Source of the DNA: Spirochaetota bacterium
GTDB taxonomy: Bacteria > Spirochaetota > Spirochaetia > DTKZ01
Direction: 5' to 3'
Length of the DNA: 61,256 bases
Assembly (NCBI GenBank): GCA_026418195.1
Contig: JAOABU010000054.1
Coordinates: 1-61,256, forward strand
The position numbers and the translations under genes are program-made. Positions 43,311 through 52,315 of the stretch are shown here, piece by piece; positions within the stretch are counted from its first letter, which is position 1; every line of letters starts with the position of its first letter. Under the pieces are notes generated by a model that saw nothing but the letters and a program-made list of their open reading frames with translations, was not told the origin of the DNA and made no database searches.

Positions 43311-44477
43311 ATGAATAAAATACTCATTTCCTCTATTCCTCCCAATGCCTATTTCTCCTCTCCTGTCTATCTGGACGATAAGTACATACTCCTATCTCAA
43401 GACACTCCTGTACGGGAATCTCTATTGAAACGTCTCCGTACTTGGGGCTATTCGTACGTGTTTTCTGATGGTCAACCTACCGCTGCCCCTGTAATGCCTA
43501 CCATTACGGGCGTGCCAGAACCTATTACCTTGGATGATGATGTAAAAGATCAGGACCAGTTCAAGACAGCCCAACAATTCTTCAAAGAATTGTTGGATTT
43601 CATCGAACGGATTTTCACTGACTTCATTACGAAGAATGAACTGTCCATTCCTAGAATCACAGAAAAGGTAAAGGACCTTATTGTTCAGGTGAAGGAACAG
43701 AGGAACTATATCCTTCGATTAGCAGATCTATCATCTCAGGAAAAAAACTACATCGTGATCCATACAGCAAAGACCGCCATCCTTTCCGTAGCCATTGGCA
43801 TGCAGATGAAATTGCCACCCCACAAACTGATAGAATTGGGACTCGCTGCCCTTCTACACGAAATCGGGATGATTCGCCTCCCCCCCCAACTGTACATGTC
43901 CAATCGCATCCTGACTCCCGAAGAGAAAAGAGCCATCACAGCCCATCCGATCATTGGTTATAAGATCCTGAAAACCTTCTCTTTCCCTGTATCCGTTTGT
44001 CTAACGGTGCTAGAACACCATGAACACCTGGACGGTACAGGATACCCCCGACAATTATCGGGTGACCGGATCTCCCTTCCCGCGAGAATCCTAGCAGTTG
44101 CGGGTTCCTACGCTGCGTTGGTTTCCAAACGACCGTACAGACCGGGAAAAGATGGACACACTAGCCTGTTAGACCTTTTACGCGGGAAGGGAACCCAATA
44201 CGATGAAAATGTTCTGAAAGCGTTAATCTTTGTCGTGTCCCTCTATCCGATTGGAACGTACGTACAGTTGGCTAATGGTTCAAAGGGTGTTGTGGTAGAA
44301 CCAAACATCGAGAATCCTAGATTCCCACTCGTGAAGGTATACATCGCCGATACGGGAGATCCTCTGAAAGAACCGATCCTAGTAAAGACAGACACGGAAG
44401 CTACTAAAATCGCCCGTGCTCTCACGAAGGAAGAAATCTTACAGATCCATCCCAATTCAGTGCAGATTTCCAATTGA
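43311..44477 (+). CDS. HD-GYP domain protein with a changed metal site
   Basis: 388 residues. The N-terminal 140 residues are an uncharacterised regulatory part. The HD-GYP domain spans about 145-315. HD-GYP enzymes break down cyclic di-GMP, a switch for motility in spirochetes. His236-His237-Glu238 and Asp241-Gly-Thr-Gly-Tyr-Pro246 are typical. The key metal pair reads His183-Glu184 (LLHEIGM) instead of HD, and the usual Lys after IG is Met. Activity could be altered or lost. GGGAG five bases before ATG 43311 supports the start. A C-terminal 60-residue tail is extra. Confidence 0.85.
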   Translation: MNKILISSIPPNAYFSSPVYLDDKYILLSQDTPVRESLLKRLRTWGYSYVFSDGQPTAAPVMPTITGVPEPITLDDDVKDQDQFKTAQQFFKELLDFIERIFTDFITKNELSIPRITEKVKDLIVQVKEQRNYILRLADLSSQEKNYIVIHTAKTAILSVAIGMQMKLPPHKLIELGLAALLHEIGMIRLPPQLYMSNRILTPEEKRAITAHPIIGYKILKTFSFPVSVCLTVLEHHEHLDGTGYPRQLSGDRISLPARILAVAGSYAALVSKRPYRPGKDGHTSLLDLLRGKGTQYDENVLKALIFVVSLYPIGTYVQLANGSKGVVVEPNIENPRFPLVKVYIADTGDPLKEPILVKTDTEATKIARALTKEEILQIHPNSVQISN

Positions 44478-44542
44478 CAGGCGTTCTATTCCGGGCTACT
44501 TTTTACCTCTATCCATGAAGGATCCTAGAACTGAGGGAGTGT

Positions 44543-45499
44543 ATGGTATTTCCCAAAGAATTGCAGCCTTTACTATACACCTCCGATCCGGAGCGAATAG
44601 TAACCATCCTAGATGCATTAGAGTCTGTTACCAATGGAATGGAAAACCCTGGATTGTTGGAACAGATCAAACAGATTTCCATTGATTCCCCCTTGCGCCC
44701 CTACGTAGATCTTATATTTGCCTTACAAGCGTATTATAGGAAAGATCCAAACACGGTAGACCGATTCCTGAAATCGATTCCTGATTCCACTCCACCCGCC
44801 CGATTGAAACCCCTTCTCTCTTTCCTATCTGGGCTTTCAAAAAATCCCCCCGAAGGTATAGTAGAAAAGGAGATCGTAAAAGCCATCCTGAATCGGAAGA
44901 GTCATCTCGAAACCGCGTTGGAGGAGGCAGAACTGTTTCTCCAACAGAACCATGAAGAATCCTTTTCCGATAGCATCGCCTACTTAATCAGGGAACTGTA
45001 CGGAAAGTTCCCTGAATCCTCCAAACAACTTACCTTGTGGGCACTGGAAAAAGCACGGGAAAAAGGATGGGAAGGAATCTTGCTGGATGGGCATCTCAAG
45101 ATGATTTTTGGAGACTTAGAGGCCCACCGATTGAAGGCCGTATCTCTTTTTCTCTCGGGTCATCGGGGGGCTTTCCAAGCCTGGTCCTCTTTTCTGATGA
45201 AACTCCTTCTTGCAGGGACAACAAACGTGCAAGTGGTCGAAGCTTCCCTACTGATATGGGCTTATGCAGGAATACAGGAACAGAGGGATCCTCAATTATT
45301 GAACGGGATCCTCGATGTACTGGAGAAGAAGTATCCTTCTGTGAAGGAAACATACAGGAAGGTATTGGAGGATGTCATCTACTCTCGGGGTGTACATAAT
45401 CATTGTAGTACCCCTCACCCTGTTTCTACCCCAACAACCCATGCCAACTCAAGTAGAAAGAAATCTTCCATTGTGCAGTTGGAACTATTTCCGACTTGA
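44543..45499 (+). CDS. Helical-repeat protein of unknown function
   Basis: 318 residues, soluble, almost entirely helical with HEAT-like spacing (DPERIVTILDALESV, LKPLLSFLSGL, SDSIAYLIREL). No signal peptide and no known motif. The C-terminal 30 residues are Thr/Ser/His-rich. AGGG five bases before ATG 44543. It starts 65 bases after the HD-GYP gene and leads into the next two genes. Confidence 0.6.
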   Translation: MVFPKELQPLLYTSDPERIVTILDALESVTNGMENPGLLEQIKQISIDSPLRPYVDLIFALQAYYRKDPNTVDRFLKSIPDSTPPARLKPLLSFLSGLSKNPPEGIVEKEIVKAILNRKSHLETALEEAELFLQQNHEESFSDSIAYLIRELYGKFPESSKQLTLWALEKAREKGWEGILLDGHLKMIFGDLEAHRLKAVSLFLSGHRGAFQAWSSFLMKLLLAGTTNVQVVEASLLIWAYAGIQEQRDPQLLNGILDVLEKKYPSVKETYRKVLEDVIYSRGVHNHCSTPHPVSTPTTHANSSRKKSSIVQLELFPT

Positions 45500-45518
45500 G
45501 GGATCTAACGAGGAGCAG

Positions 45519-45743
45519 ATGATGGAACGAGATTTTCCGGATACGGTTATCGACTGGATAAAAAGTACTTCCCTCCCTGTAGAAAAGGAACTGGAACAAC
45601 AGATACGGAAGCTTCTTTCTCCCCATCCCCTGGGATCCCTTACAGAACTTACCCAGATCCTGAAACCCAGCCCCCCTTACCTAGGGCCAGGAATTTGGCT
45701 TCGGGCCATCGGTTCACCCCGAAAAGGAGAAGATCATGCATGA
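45519..45743 (+). CDS. Small protein of unknown function
   Basis: 74 residues, acidic and helical, with no family recognised (begins MMERDFPDTVIDWIKS). The frame is open from 45372, but that part overlaps the previous gene and GAGGAG stands just before ATG 45519. The end overlaps the next gene by eight bases. It may be a short partner of the TGS/kinase protein; this is a guess from position. Confidence 0.55.
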   Translation: MMERDFPDTVIDWIKSTSLPVEKELEQQIRKLLSPHPLGSLTELTQILKPSPPYLGPGIWLRAIGSPRKGEDHA

Positions 45744-47400
45744 GGTTGTAGTTACCCTGCAAAACGGAAAAAAAATTGCAGTACCTTACGGAACTCCCGT
45801 CGGGACGCTGATGACACATTTTTGTGAGGAATCCCAAGCCTGTCCTGTAGTAGCCTGTTATGTGAATAACGAACTCACTAGTCTTTCCTACAAGTTAAAG
45901 TTCAACGCCACTTTGCTTCCCGTAACTCTTGATTCACCTACAGGGGTAATTGTGTACAGGCGTTCCCTCTGTTTTCTATTAACCGTCGCTGCCCGAGAAC
46001 TGTTTCCGAGCAAAACCTTAACCATAGGGAACTCGATTTCTGATGGTTACTTCTACTTTTTTCCCGAACAAGACGTTGTTTCTCCAGAAGAACTTTCCGC
46101 GCTGGATAAGAGAATGAGAGAAATCGTAGACCTAGATGTACCTATCCGACGAACCGTCATGTCGTATCACGATGCTCTTCAGTACTTTACGCAGAATGAT
46201 CAGGAGGCTACAGCTGAACTGCTAGAGACGAGAAATGAGATGAAGATTCCTGTGCACGAATGCCGAAATTTCTTGGACCTAGCGCATGGTCCGTTGGTTC
46301 CTTCAACTGGATACTTAAAACATTTTCTCCTTCAACCCTACGAAACGGGTTTCATTCTACGCTTTCCCAAGCCAGGGAAAACCCCAGGAGTATTCGAAGC
46401 TTTCAAGGATAGCCCCCTTCTATTCTCTATCTACCGGGAATACAAGAACTGGGGGAAAGTGTTGAACGTTGCCACCGTTGGGCAATTGAATAAGATCATT
46501 TCTTCCAATGGAATCCAGGAGTTCATCCGAGTAGCGGAAGCTCTACACAATAAAAAGATCTCTCAAATCGCTGATCGCATTGGGGAACGAAGAGATCAGG
46601 TAAAGGTAATTCTAATAGCAGGTCCTTCTTCCTCTGGGAAAACTACCTTCACGAAGAAACTCGCCATAGAACTCCGAGTCCTTGGTTTTTCCCCTGTCAT
46701 GGTATCATTAGATGACTACTTCGTTCCACGGGAGCGAACCCCTAAAGACGAGGAGGGAAACTACGATTTCGAAGCTCTCGAAGCCATCGATATTCCACTC
46801 TTGAACGAACATCTCCTTGATCTTTTCCGTGGGAAGGAAGTAGAAGTACCTATCTTCGACTTCAAGACGGGGAGTCGTAAAGAAAAGGGACGAACCTTGA
46901 AGATCCCTCCCAATGGAATCCTTCTAATGGAGGGAATCCATGGATTGAACGACCGACTCACACCCCAGATCGATCCAACCTGGAAGTTCAAGATCTATGT
47001 TTCTGCCCTGACCCAGTTAAATATCGATGAACACACCCGAATTCCTACTACGGATAACCGTCTCATTCGCAGGATCGTGCGGGACTACCAGTTCCGGGGA
47101 CACTCCGCATACAAAACGCTGACCATGTGGCCTTCCGTACGAAGAGGGGAAGATCGAAACATCTTTCCCTTCCAGGAATCTGCTGATATAGCCTTTAATT
47201 CCGCATTGGATTACGAACTAGGGGTTTTGAAACCCATTGCAGAGCCCATTTTGAAGGCTGTGAAACCCCACCATGAAGTGTACTCCGAAGCAATTCGACT
47301 CCTTTCCTTTTTGAACAACTTTCTTTCTATACCGGTGAAGTTTGTACCAGAAACCTCGATCCTTCGGGAGTTCGTTGGAGATAGTGGGTTTAAGTATTAG
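45736..47400 (+). CDS. TGS-domain nucleoside (uridine) kinase-like protein
   Basis: 554 residues. Residues 1-65 are a TGS domain (VVVTLQNGKKIAVPYGTPVGTL). About 70-260 resembles the second additional domain of threonyl-tRNA synthetase. About 280-500 is a uridine-kinase-type P-loop NTPase with IAGPSSSGKTTFTKKLAIEL, VSLDDYFVPRERTPKDEEG, and LLMEGIHGLND. The family is known in treponemes and Firmicutes as a putative nucleoside kinase; the TGS and synthetase-like parts suggest RNA or nucleotide sensing. Its end overlaps aat by 11 bases on the opposite strand. Confidence 0.88.
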   Translation: MHEVVVTLQNGKKIAVPYGTPVGTLMTHFCEESQACPVVACYVNNELTSLSYKLKFNATLLPVTLDSPTGVIVYRRSLCFLLTVAARELFPSKTLTIGNSISDGYFYFFPEQDVVSPEELSALDKRMREIVDLDVPIRRTVMSYHDALQYFTQNDQEATAELLETRNEMKIPVHECRNFLDLAHGPLVPSTGYLKHFLLQPYETGFILRFPKPGKTPGVFEAFKDSPLLFSIYREYKNWGKVLNVATVGQLNKIISSNGIQEFIRVAEALHNKKISQIADRIGERRDQVKVILIAGPSSSGKTTFTKKLAIELRVLGFSPVMVSLDDYFVPRERTPKDEEGNYDFEALEAIDIPLLNEHLLDLFRGKEVEVPIFDFKTGSRKEKGRTLKIPPNGILLMEGIHGLNDRLTPQIDPTWKFKIYVSALTQLNIDEHTRIPTTDNRLIRRIVRDYQFRGHSAYKTLTMWPSVRRGEDRNIFPFQESADIAFNSALDYELGVLKPIAEPILKAVKPHHEVYSEAIRLLSFLNNFLSIPVKFVPETSILREFVGDSGFKY

Positions 47401-48121
47401 GGAAATCTGGAAACAGGATATTCCAGGATCCTTTGAGTGTTGGTTTTTTCAAGGCCTCCCTAAGAAGGGTAAGATACTGTAGACGGGAAATATTTCTAGC
47501 ACCGAACCTTGCAAGGTGTTGGGTGTACACCTGACTATCGATCAGTCGGAATCCTTTTCTGTTCAGGAACCTCACTAGGACCACCAATCCCGATTTCGAA
47601 GCATTCGGTTCCCAACTGAACATAGACTCTCCGAAAAAGGCACTGCCAAGAGATACCCCGTATAGACCGCCGACTAGTTCCCCCCCCTTGTACACTTCCA
47701 ACGAATGCGCATATCCTAATCGATAAAGCTCTGTGTATGCATCGATCATCTCATCGGTAATCCAGGTGCCATCCTGATTCGGTCGAGGAGTACGGGAACA
47801 AGCAGTAATCACATCAAGGAACCGAGTATCCCATGTAAAGGTAAAGATCCCTTTTCGGAAGACTTTTTCCAAGGATTGGGGGACATGGAGTTCTTCTGGG
47901 AAAAGGACGAACCGGGGGTCCGGACTCCACCACAGAATTGGGGAATCTTCTGAATACCACGGGAATATCCCTTGAGAATAAGCAGAAATCAGCATACCGG
48001 GAGATAGGTTCCCACCCATCGCCACAATCCCCTCTTTAGTTGCTGTGAGAGGGGATGGAAATTGGAAAGCCTCATCCTCCGTAAGGTATGGAAACGTAAC
48101 TTCTTTCTTTCGTCGACTCAT
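47390..48121 (-). CDS. aat: Leucyl/phenylalanyl-tRNA-protein transferase
   Basis: 243 residues. It adds Leu or Phe from tRNA to the N-terminus of proteins that begin with Lys or Arg and so marks them for ClpS/ClpAP. Signatures: ILWWSPDPRFVLFPEELHV, GTWITDEMIDAYTELYRLGYAHSLEVY, LVGGLYGVSLGSAFFGESMFS. ATG 48121 is assumed; a TTG at 48136 overlaps the clpA stop (TTGA) and may instead be used. The gene is downstream of clpA and clpS, so the whole N-degron pathway sits in one operon. Confidence 0.95.
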   Translation of the reverse strand: MSRRKKEVTFPYLTEDEAFQFPSPLTATKEGIVAMGGNLSPGMLISAYSQGIFPWYSEDSPILWWSPDPRFVLFPEELHVPQSLEKVFRKGIFTFTWDTRFLDVITACSRTPRPNQDGTWITDEMIDAYTELYRLGYAHSLEVYKGGELVGGLYGVSLGSAFFGESMFSWEPNASKSGLVVLVRFLNRKGFRLIDSQVYTQHLARFGARNISRLQYLTLLREALKKPTLKGSWNILFPDFPNT

Positions 48122-48132
48122 AGCGAATAGAA

Positions 48133-50436
48133 TCAAGATAGTTGCTGGAACAGGAGCTTACCATCCCCGAGAGAGATCTGTACTTCCCCACCATCCTTCA
48201 AACTCCCGAAGAGGACCTCGTCGATGAAGTAAGCCTTTACCTTTTCTTCCACGATCCGAGCAACGTTCCGAGCACCAAACTCCTTGGAGTAGCCAAGATC
48301 CAGGAGGTAATCCACCACCTCCTCCTCTACTTTCAGCTGGATATTCTTCTCGGCCAATTGTTCCTGGAAGATCTTCAGCTCCTTCCATACGATTTCCCGC
48401 ACTACCGGACGGTCTAGTCCCCGAAATACCACCACTTTGTCCAGACGATTTCGGAACTCAGGACTGAAGGTTTTTTCCACTGCATCGGAAACCACGGTTT
48501 CGTTCATGATCCGCTCTCCAAACCCAATAAGGGGTTTCCCAATATCCCTCGCCCCCGCATTGGAGGTCATGATGAGAATCACGTTTCGGAAATCGGCTTT
48601 TTTCCCACTGTTATCTGTGAGGGTGGCATAATCCATGATCTGCAATAACACGTTGAAAATGTCCTGATGGGCCTTTTCGATTTCATCCAACAGGAGTACT
48701 GCATGGGGAGTTTTCCGAATCGCTTCGGATAGCAAACCTCCTTCTTCATATCCCACATACCCGGGTGGGGAACCGATCAGCCTAGAAACGGTGTGACGTT
48801 CCTGGTATTCACTCATATCGAAACGGATCAGGGTAATCCCCAGGATATCTGCCAAACTTCTGGCGAGTTCTGTTTTACCTACCCCTGTAGGACCCACGAA
48901 GAGAAAGGAGGCAATAGGTTTATTGGGATTTCGGAATCCAGCTCTAGAGCGTTTCACCGCTTCCGTTACCGCTACTAAAGCCTCATCTTGACCGAAGATC
49001 CGCTTCTTCAATTCTGGCAATAGGCTCTTCAACCGATCCCGTTCCGAATAGGAAACACTTCGCTCCGGGACCTTGGCAATCTTTGCCACCACTTTTTCGA
49101 TATCTGCTTCGGTTACTTCGGGGATCACCGTTTCCTGCCCTTCCCGGTACGTGTTCATCCGCATCCAGGCGCCAGCTTCATCCATCACATCAATTGCTTT
49201 GTCAGGAAGGAACCGGTCGTTGATCAGTTTAGCGGATAACTCTACAGCAGCTCGGAGAGCTTCCTTCGTATACTTCACCGAATGGTGGGTTTCGTACTTT
49301 TCCTGCAAACCCTCCAGGATCTTGACCGTATCATCTATGGATGGTTCGGGTACCTCGATCTTCTGGAATCTTCGAGCTAGGGCACGATCCTTCTCAAAAA
49401 ACTTTCTGTATTCCTCGTATGTGGTCGATCCAATACAGCGAAGAGTTCCCGATTGGAGGGCCGGTTTTAACAGGTTAGAAGCGTCCATTGCCCCACCCGA
49501 AACAGCTCCTGCTCCCACGATCGTGTGGATTTCATCGATGAAAAGGATCACTTTTTCTTCTTGCTGGAGACGGGAGATCACCGCCTTCATCCGCTCCTCG
49601 AAGTCCCCACGATAACGGGTTCCTGCAATCATTGCACCCATATCCAGAGCAAAGATTCGATAACCCTTTAAAATATCAGGAACCTTTCCCTCCACGATTC
49701 GACTAGCTAACCCTTCAGTAATAGCAGTTTTCCCTACTCCCGGTTCTCCTACCAGAATAGGATTGTTTTTGAGTCGTCGAACCAGCACCTGGATCGTTCG
49801 TTCAAGGATATCATCCCTTCCAATCAAGGGTTCCAACTTTCCCTGCGCAGCTAAGGCGGTGAGTTCTACCGTAAACTCCCTAAGAATGTCCCGTTTGAGG
49901 GATGAACTGCTACGGGGACCCGATTCTCTCCGATCTTCGCTCCTGCCCTCTTCCAACGATTCTTCCTCCTCCCCATCGATAGGATTCTTCCCAGATAGGG
50001 TTCTTCCTTTACTTTGATAGGAACCGTGGGAAACCACCTCAAGGAGCACCAATCTTTCTAGGCCAGCTTTTTTCAACAAATAGGATCCATAGGACTGTTC
50101 TTCATCGTAGAGGGATACGAGGACATCCCCAATATCAACTTCCCCTTTGCTGGAAAACTCCGTATGAAGTATAGCCCGCTCTAATACATGTTGAAATCCA
50201 AGAGACTGAATAGGTTCTTTTTTCTTCGTCTTGGGAATCTTGTCGTTCAGATAGGAATCCACTTCTTCCCGGATAGCATCCGGTTCCAAGCCACATTCGA
50301 ACAGAATCGTCCGAGCTCCATCGAAGTGAAGAGCCGCAAACAGTACATGCTCAGCTGTTAAATACTCATGGTTCCGCTGTTTGGCCTCTTGATATGCCGC
50401 ATTGAGAATGTCCTGCAATTCTTGGTTAATGGTCAT
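48133..50436 (-). CDS. clpA: ATP-dependent Clp protease ATPase subunit ClpA
   Basis: Hsp100 unfoldase of 767 residues that feeds substrates to ClpP. It has an N-terminal Clp repeat domain (1-145), an acidic Ser/Arg/Glu linker (about 150-185), and two AAA+ modules with Walker A GEPGVGKT (about 230) and GPTGVGKT (about 510), Walker B ILFIDEIHT and LLLDEIEKAH. The ClpP-binding loop IGF appears as IGFGER. It is of the ClpA type, not ClpB, as there is no long middle coiled coil. It starts six bases after the clpS stop. Confidence 0.95.
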   Translation of the reverse strand: MTINQELQDILNAAYQEAKQRNHEYLTAEHVLFAALHFDGARTILFECGLEPDAIREEVDSYLNDKIPKTKKKEPIQSLGFQHVLERAILHTEFSSKGEVDIGDVLVSLYDEEQSYGSYLLKKAGLERLVLLEVVSHGSYQSKGRTLSGKNPIDGEEEESLEEGRSEDRRESGPRSSSSLKRDILREFTVELTALAAQGKLEPLIGRDDILERTIQVLVRRLKNNPILVGEPGVGKTAITEGLASRIVEGKVPDILKGYRIFALDMGAMIAGTRYRGDFEERMKAVISRLQQEEKVILFIDEIHTIVGAGAVSGGAMDASNLLKPALQSGTLRCIGSTTYEEYRKFFEKDRALARRFQKIEVPEPSIDDTVKILEGLQEKYETHHSVKYTKEALRAAVELSAKLINDRFLPDKAIDVMDEAGAWMRMNTYREGQETVIPEVTEADIEKVVAKIAKVPERSVSYSERDRLKSLLPELKKRIFGQDEALVAVTEAVKRSRAGFRNPNKPIASFLFVGPTGVGKTELARSLADILGITLIRFDMSEYQERHTVSRLIGSPPGYVGYEEGGLLSEAIRKTPHAVLLLDEIEKAHQDIFNVLLQIMDYATLTDNSGKKADFRNVILIMTSNAGARDIGKPLIGFGERIMNETVVSDAVEKTFSPEFRNRLDKVVVFRGLDRPVVREIVWKELKIFQEQLAEKNIQLKVEEEVVDYLLDLGYSKEFGARNVARIVEEKVKAYFIDEVLFGSLKDGGEVQISLGDGKLLFQQLS

Positions 50437-50442
50437 AATTCT

Positions 50443-50766
50443 TTACGCCTTTTCTACTGTACACTTCAAGGGGAACTCCTTAGCCTTTGCGAGTTGCCTT
50501 ACCTGATACGCTTTCGTTGCTGCAATGTCGTATGGGTAGACCCCGATAGTGCCCTTTCCCTTCCGATGCACATCCAACATGATCTTGGTAGCTTCCGCAG
50601 CACTCTTGTTGAAAACCGTCATAATCACACTGACCACGAACTCCTGTGTGGTGTAATGGTCATTGTGTAGAACTACCCGATACATATCGGGTTCCTTCAA
50701 CCGGTCCTTCAGAAGTTCCTGGGTATAAGAATCGTTCCGAACGGAAAAATCATCCTTCCCTGCCAC
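50443..50766 (-). CDS. clpS: ClpS adaptor for N-degron substrates
   Basis: 107 residues. It recognises N-terminal Leu, Phe, Tyr and Trp and delivers them to ClpA. Signatures are YRVVLHNDHYTTQEFVVSVI and the histidine/metal-binding region AATKIMLDVHRKGKG. A 25-residue flexible N-terminus precedes the domain. GTG 50766 has GGGAGG eight bases upstream; an upstream frame to 50823 lacks a site. First gene of the clpS-clpA-aat operon. Confidence 0.94.
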   Translation of the reverse strand: MAGKDDFSVRNDSYTQELLKDRLKEPDMYRVVLHNDHYTTQEFVVSVIMTVFNKSAAEATKIMLDVHRKGKGTIGVYPYDIAATKAYQVRQLAKAKEFPLKCTVEKA

Positions 50767-50794
50767 GGTTGATTCCCTCCCTTTCTGAGAGTAT

Positions 50795-50823
50795 ATAGTA
50801 TGCAAAAATGCGCTTGGAGGCAA
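50795..50823 (-). promoter_or_regulatory. Sigma70 promoter of clpS-clpA-aat
   Basis: TTGCCT (50818-50823), 17 bases, TACTAT (50795-50800) on the minus strand. The predicted leader of about 20 bases carries GGGAGG before GTG 50766. Confidence 0.55.
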
Positions 50824-50834
50824 CTATAACTGTA

Positions 50835-50863
50835 TTGACCGAGGATTGGCATACCGATACTGT
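50835..50863 (+). promoter_or_regulatory. Promoter of the DUF362 gene (leaderless)
   Basis: TTGACC (50835-50840), 17 bases, TACTGT (50858-50863). TACCCC separates it from the ATG at 50870, so the expected start is the A of ATG. No Shine-Dalgarno is present. Confidence 0.6.
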
Positions 50864-50869
50864 TACCCC

Positions 50870-52093
50870 ATGAAATCGCGGGTAGTTCTTCTCCATTGCC
50901 CTACGTACGATCTCACAACGGTTCAAAGCACTTTACAACGCGGGATAGATTTATTAGGGGGACTTTCCACCCTCTTTCGAAAGGGGGAAAAGATCCTTTT
51001 GAAACCTAACCTCCTGTACGGTCAGAGTCCTCAGCGTTGCGTCACCACGCATCCGGTCGTGTTCGAAGGGATCATTCGGATCCTTCAGGATTATGGAGTA
51101 GTCCTTTCCTTTGGAGATTCTCCGGGTTACGGCAAACTATCTGCAGTGGCTAGAAAGGCGGGCCTGCACCAAATAGCGGAACAATACCATGTATCATTGG
51201 CTGATTTTGAATCCGCTCACTGGCATGAGATTGAACTCGGTTCCAATACGATTCGAATCCCCCTTTCCAGCGGTTCTTTGGAAGCGGATGGAATCGTGAG
51301 TCTTCCTAAAATGAAAACCCATGGACTAACCCGGATTACTGGAGCGGTAAAAAATCAGCTAGGATGCGTTCCAGGTTTTCATAAAGCAGAGTTCCACGTC
51401 CGATTCCCTAACACAGAATCCTTTGCATCGCTGCTGGTGAAGATCAATCTTCTGCTGAAACCTAGGCTTTACATTATGGACGGGATTATGGCAATGGAGG
51501 GAGAAGGTCCGGGAAGCGGTGATCCTGTTCAGATGGAGTGTCTTCTCTTGTCCCAAGACCCTGTGGCGTTGGATGCTACCTTCTGTAAACTCATTGACCT
51601 GGATCCCCTCTTTGTCCCTACGATTCCAGCTGGAGAACGATTGGGTCTAGGAACAGCTCAGGAGGATAAGATTGAACTTCTAGGGGATCCCTTAGAAAAA
51701 TTGAAACGATCGAGTTTTAACGTAAAACGGAACCCGCCTGTAAAGGATGTTACCTTCCGAGCTCTACACCCTTTCCGGAACTTAGTTCTTCCTCAACCCC
51801 GCATCGATCCTGAACGATGCAAGCGTTGCGGAATCTGTGTCGAAGCATGCCCTGTCCCAGGAAAAGCCCTTGCCTTCGCGAACAGGAAGACCAACCATCC
51901 TGTGTACGTTTATAAACGTTGCATTCGTTGCTTCTGCTGTCATGAAATGTGCCCCCATAAAGCGATTTACATTTATACCCCTTGGTTGGGGAGACAAGTC
52001 ATCCAATTCTTAGGAGGAGGACACACGCTTTCGGAAAAAGGAAGAATTTCTCCAGAATCTGAATCGGCGAACGTATCCGCAAGTGGAAGGTAA
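50870..52093 (+). CDS. DUF362 protein with two 4Fe-4S clusters
   Basis: 407 residues. Residues 1-290 are DUF362 (LLKPNLLYGQSPQRCVTTHP, SLPKMKTHGLTRITGAVKNQ, LSQDPVALDATFC). The C-terminal ferredoxin part has two CxxCxxCxxxC-type sets (CKRCGICVEACPVP and CIRCFCCHEMCPHKA). Such proteins are probably electron carriers; the partner is unknown. ATG 50870 is preferred over 50846, which lacks a site and overlaps the promoter. Its last 84 bases overlap the convergent YkgJ-type gene. Confidence 0.88.
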   Translation: MKSRVVLLHCPTYDLTTVQSTLQRGIDLLGGLSTLFRKGEKILLKPNLLYGQSPQRCVTTHPVVFEGIIRILQDYGVVLSFGDSPGYGKLSAVARKAGLHQIAEQYHVSLADFESAHWHEIELGSNTIRIPLSSGSLEADGIVSLPKMKTHGLTRITGAVKNQLGCVPGFHKAEFHVRFPNTESFASLLVKINLLLKPRLYIMDGIMAMEGEGPGSGDPVQMECLLLSQDPVALDATFCKLIDLDPLFVPTIPAGERLGLGTAQEDKIELLGDPLEKLKRSSFNVKRNPPVKDVTFRALHPFRNLVLPQPRIDPERCKRCGICVEACPVPGKALAFANRKTNHPVYVYKRCIRCFCCHEMCPHKAIYIYTPWLGRQVIQFLGGGHTLSEKGRISPESESANVSASGR

Positions 52094-52300
52094 GTAAGGT
52101 GAAAATAGAGCTTGGTATAAAGTCACTTTTCTACAATCCTGGCAAACGTTTAATCTAGATTCATACACCGAGCAGAGATGAGTTTCTAAATCCAGGTACT
52201 CACAGGGAGAACTAAACTCCACAATTACTTCCCCCTTCCTTCCTCGGTGACGAACGAAGCAGCAAAGACCACAACGATTACAGTAATCTTCCCAACCCAA
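52010..52300 (-). CDS. YkgJ-type cysteine-cluster protein
   Basis: 96 residues with the CxxCGxCC opening (CNRCGLCC), then Cys at CEYLDLETHLC and CQDC, a pattern of zinc- or iron-chelating proteins of unknown role. Start taken as TTG 52300, five to six bases after GGAG; there is no nearby ATG. Downstream of the NHL/VWA gene and probably in that operon. It overlaps the DUF362 gene by 84 bases on the opposite strand. Confidence 0.7.
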   Translation of the reverse strand: MGWEDYCNRCGLCCFVRHRGRKGEVIVEFSSPCEYLDLETHLCSVYESRLNVCQDCRKVTLYQALFSPYLPSTCGYVRRFRFWRNSSFFRKRVSSS

Positions 52301-52315
52301 AACTACTCCTTTCCT

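Noticed and set aside
45372-45518. Longer start for the small protein ending at 45743
   Set aside because: It would overlap the previous gene by 128 bases, while a GAGGAG ribosome site stands directly before ATG 45519.
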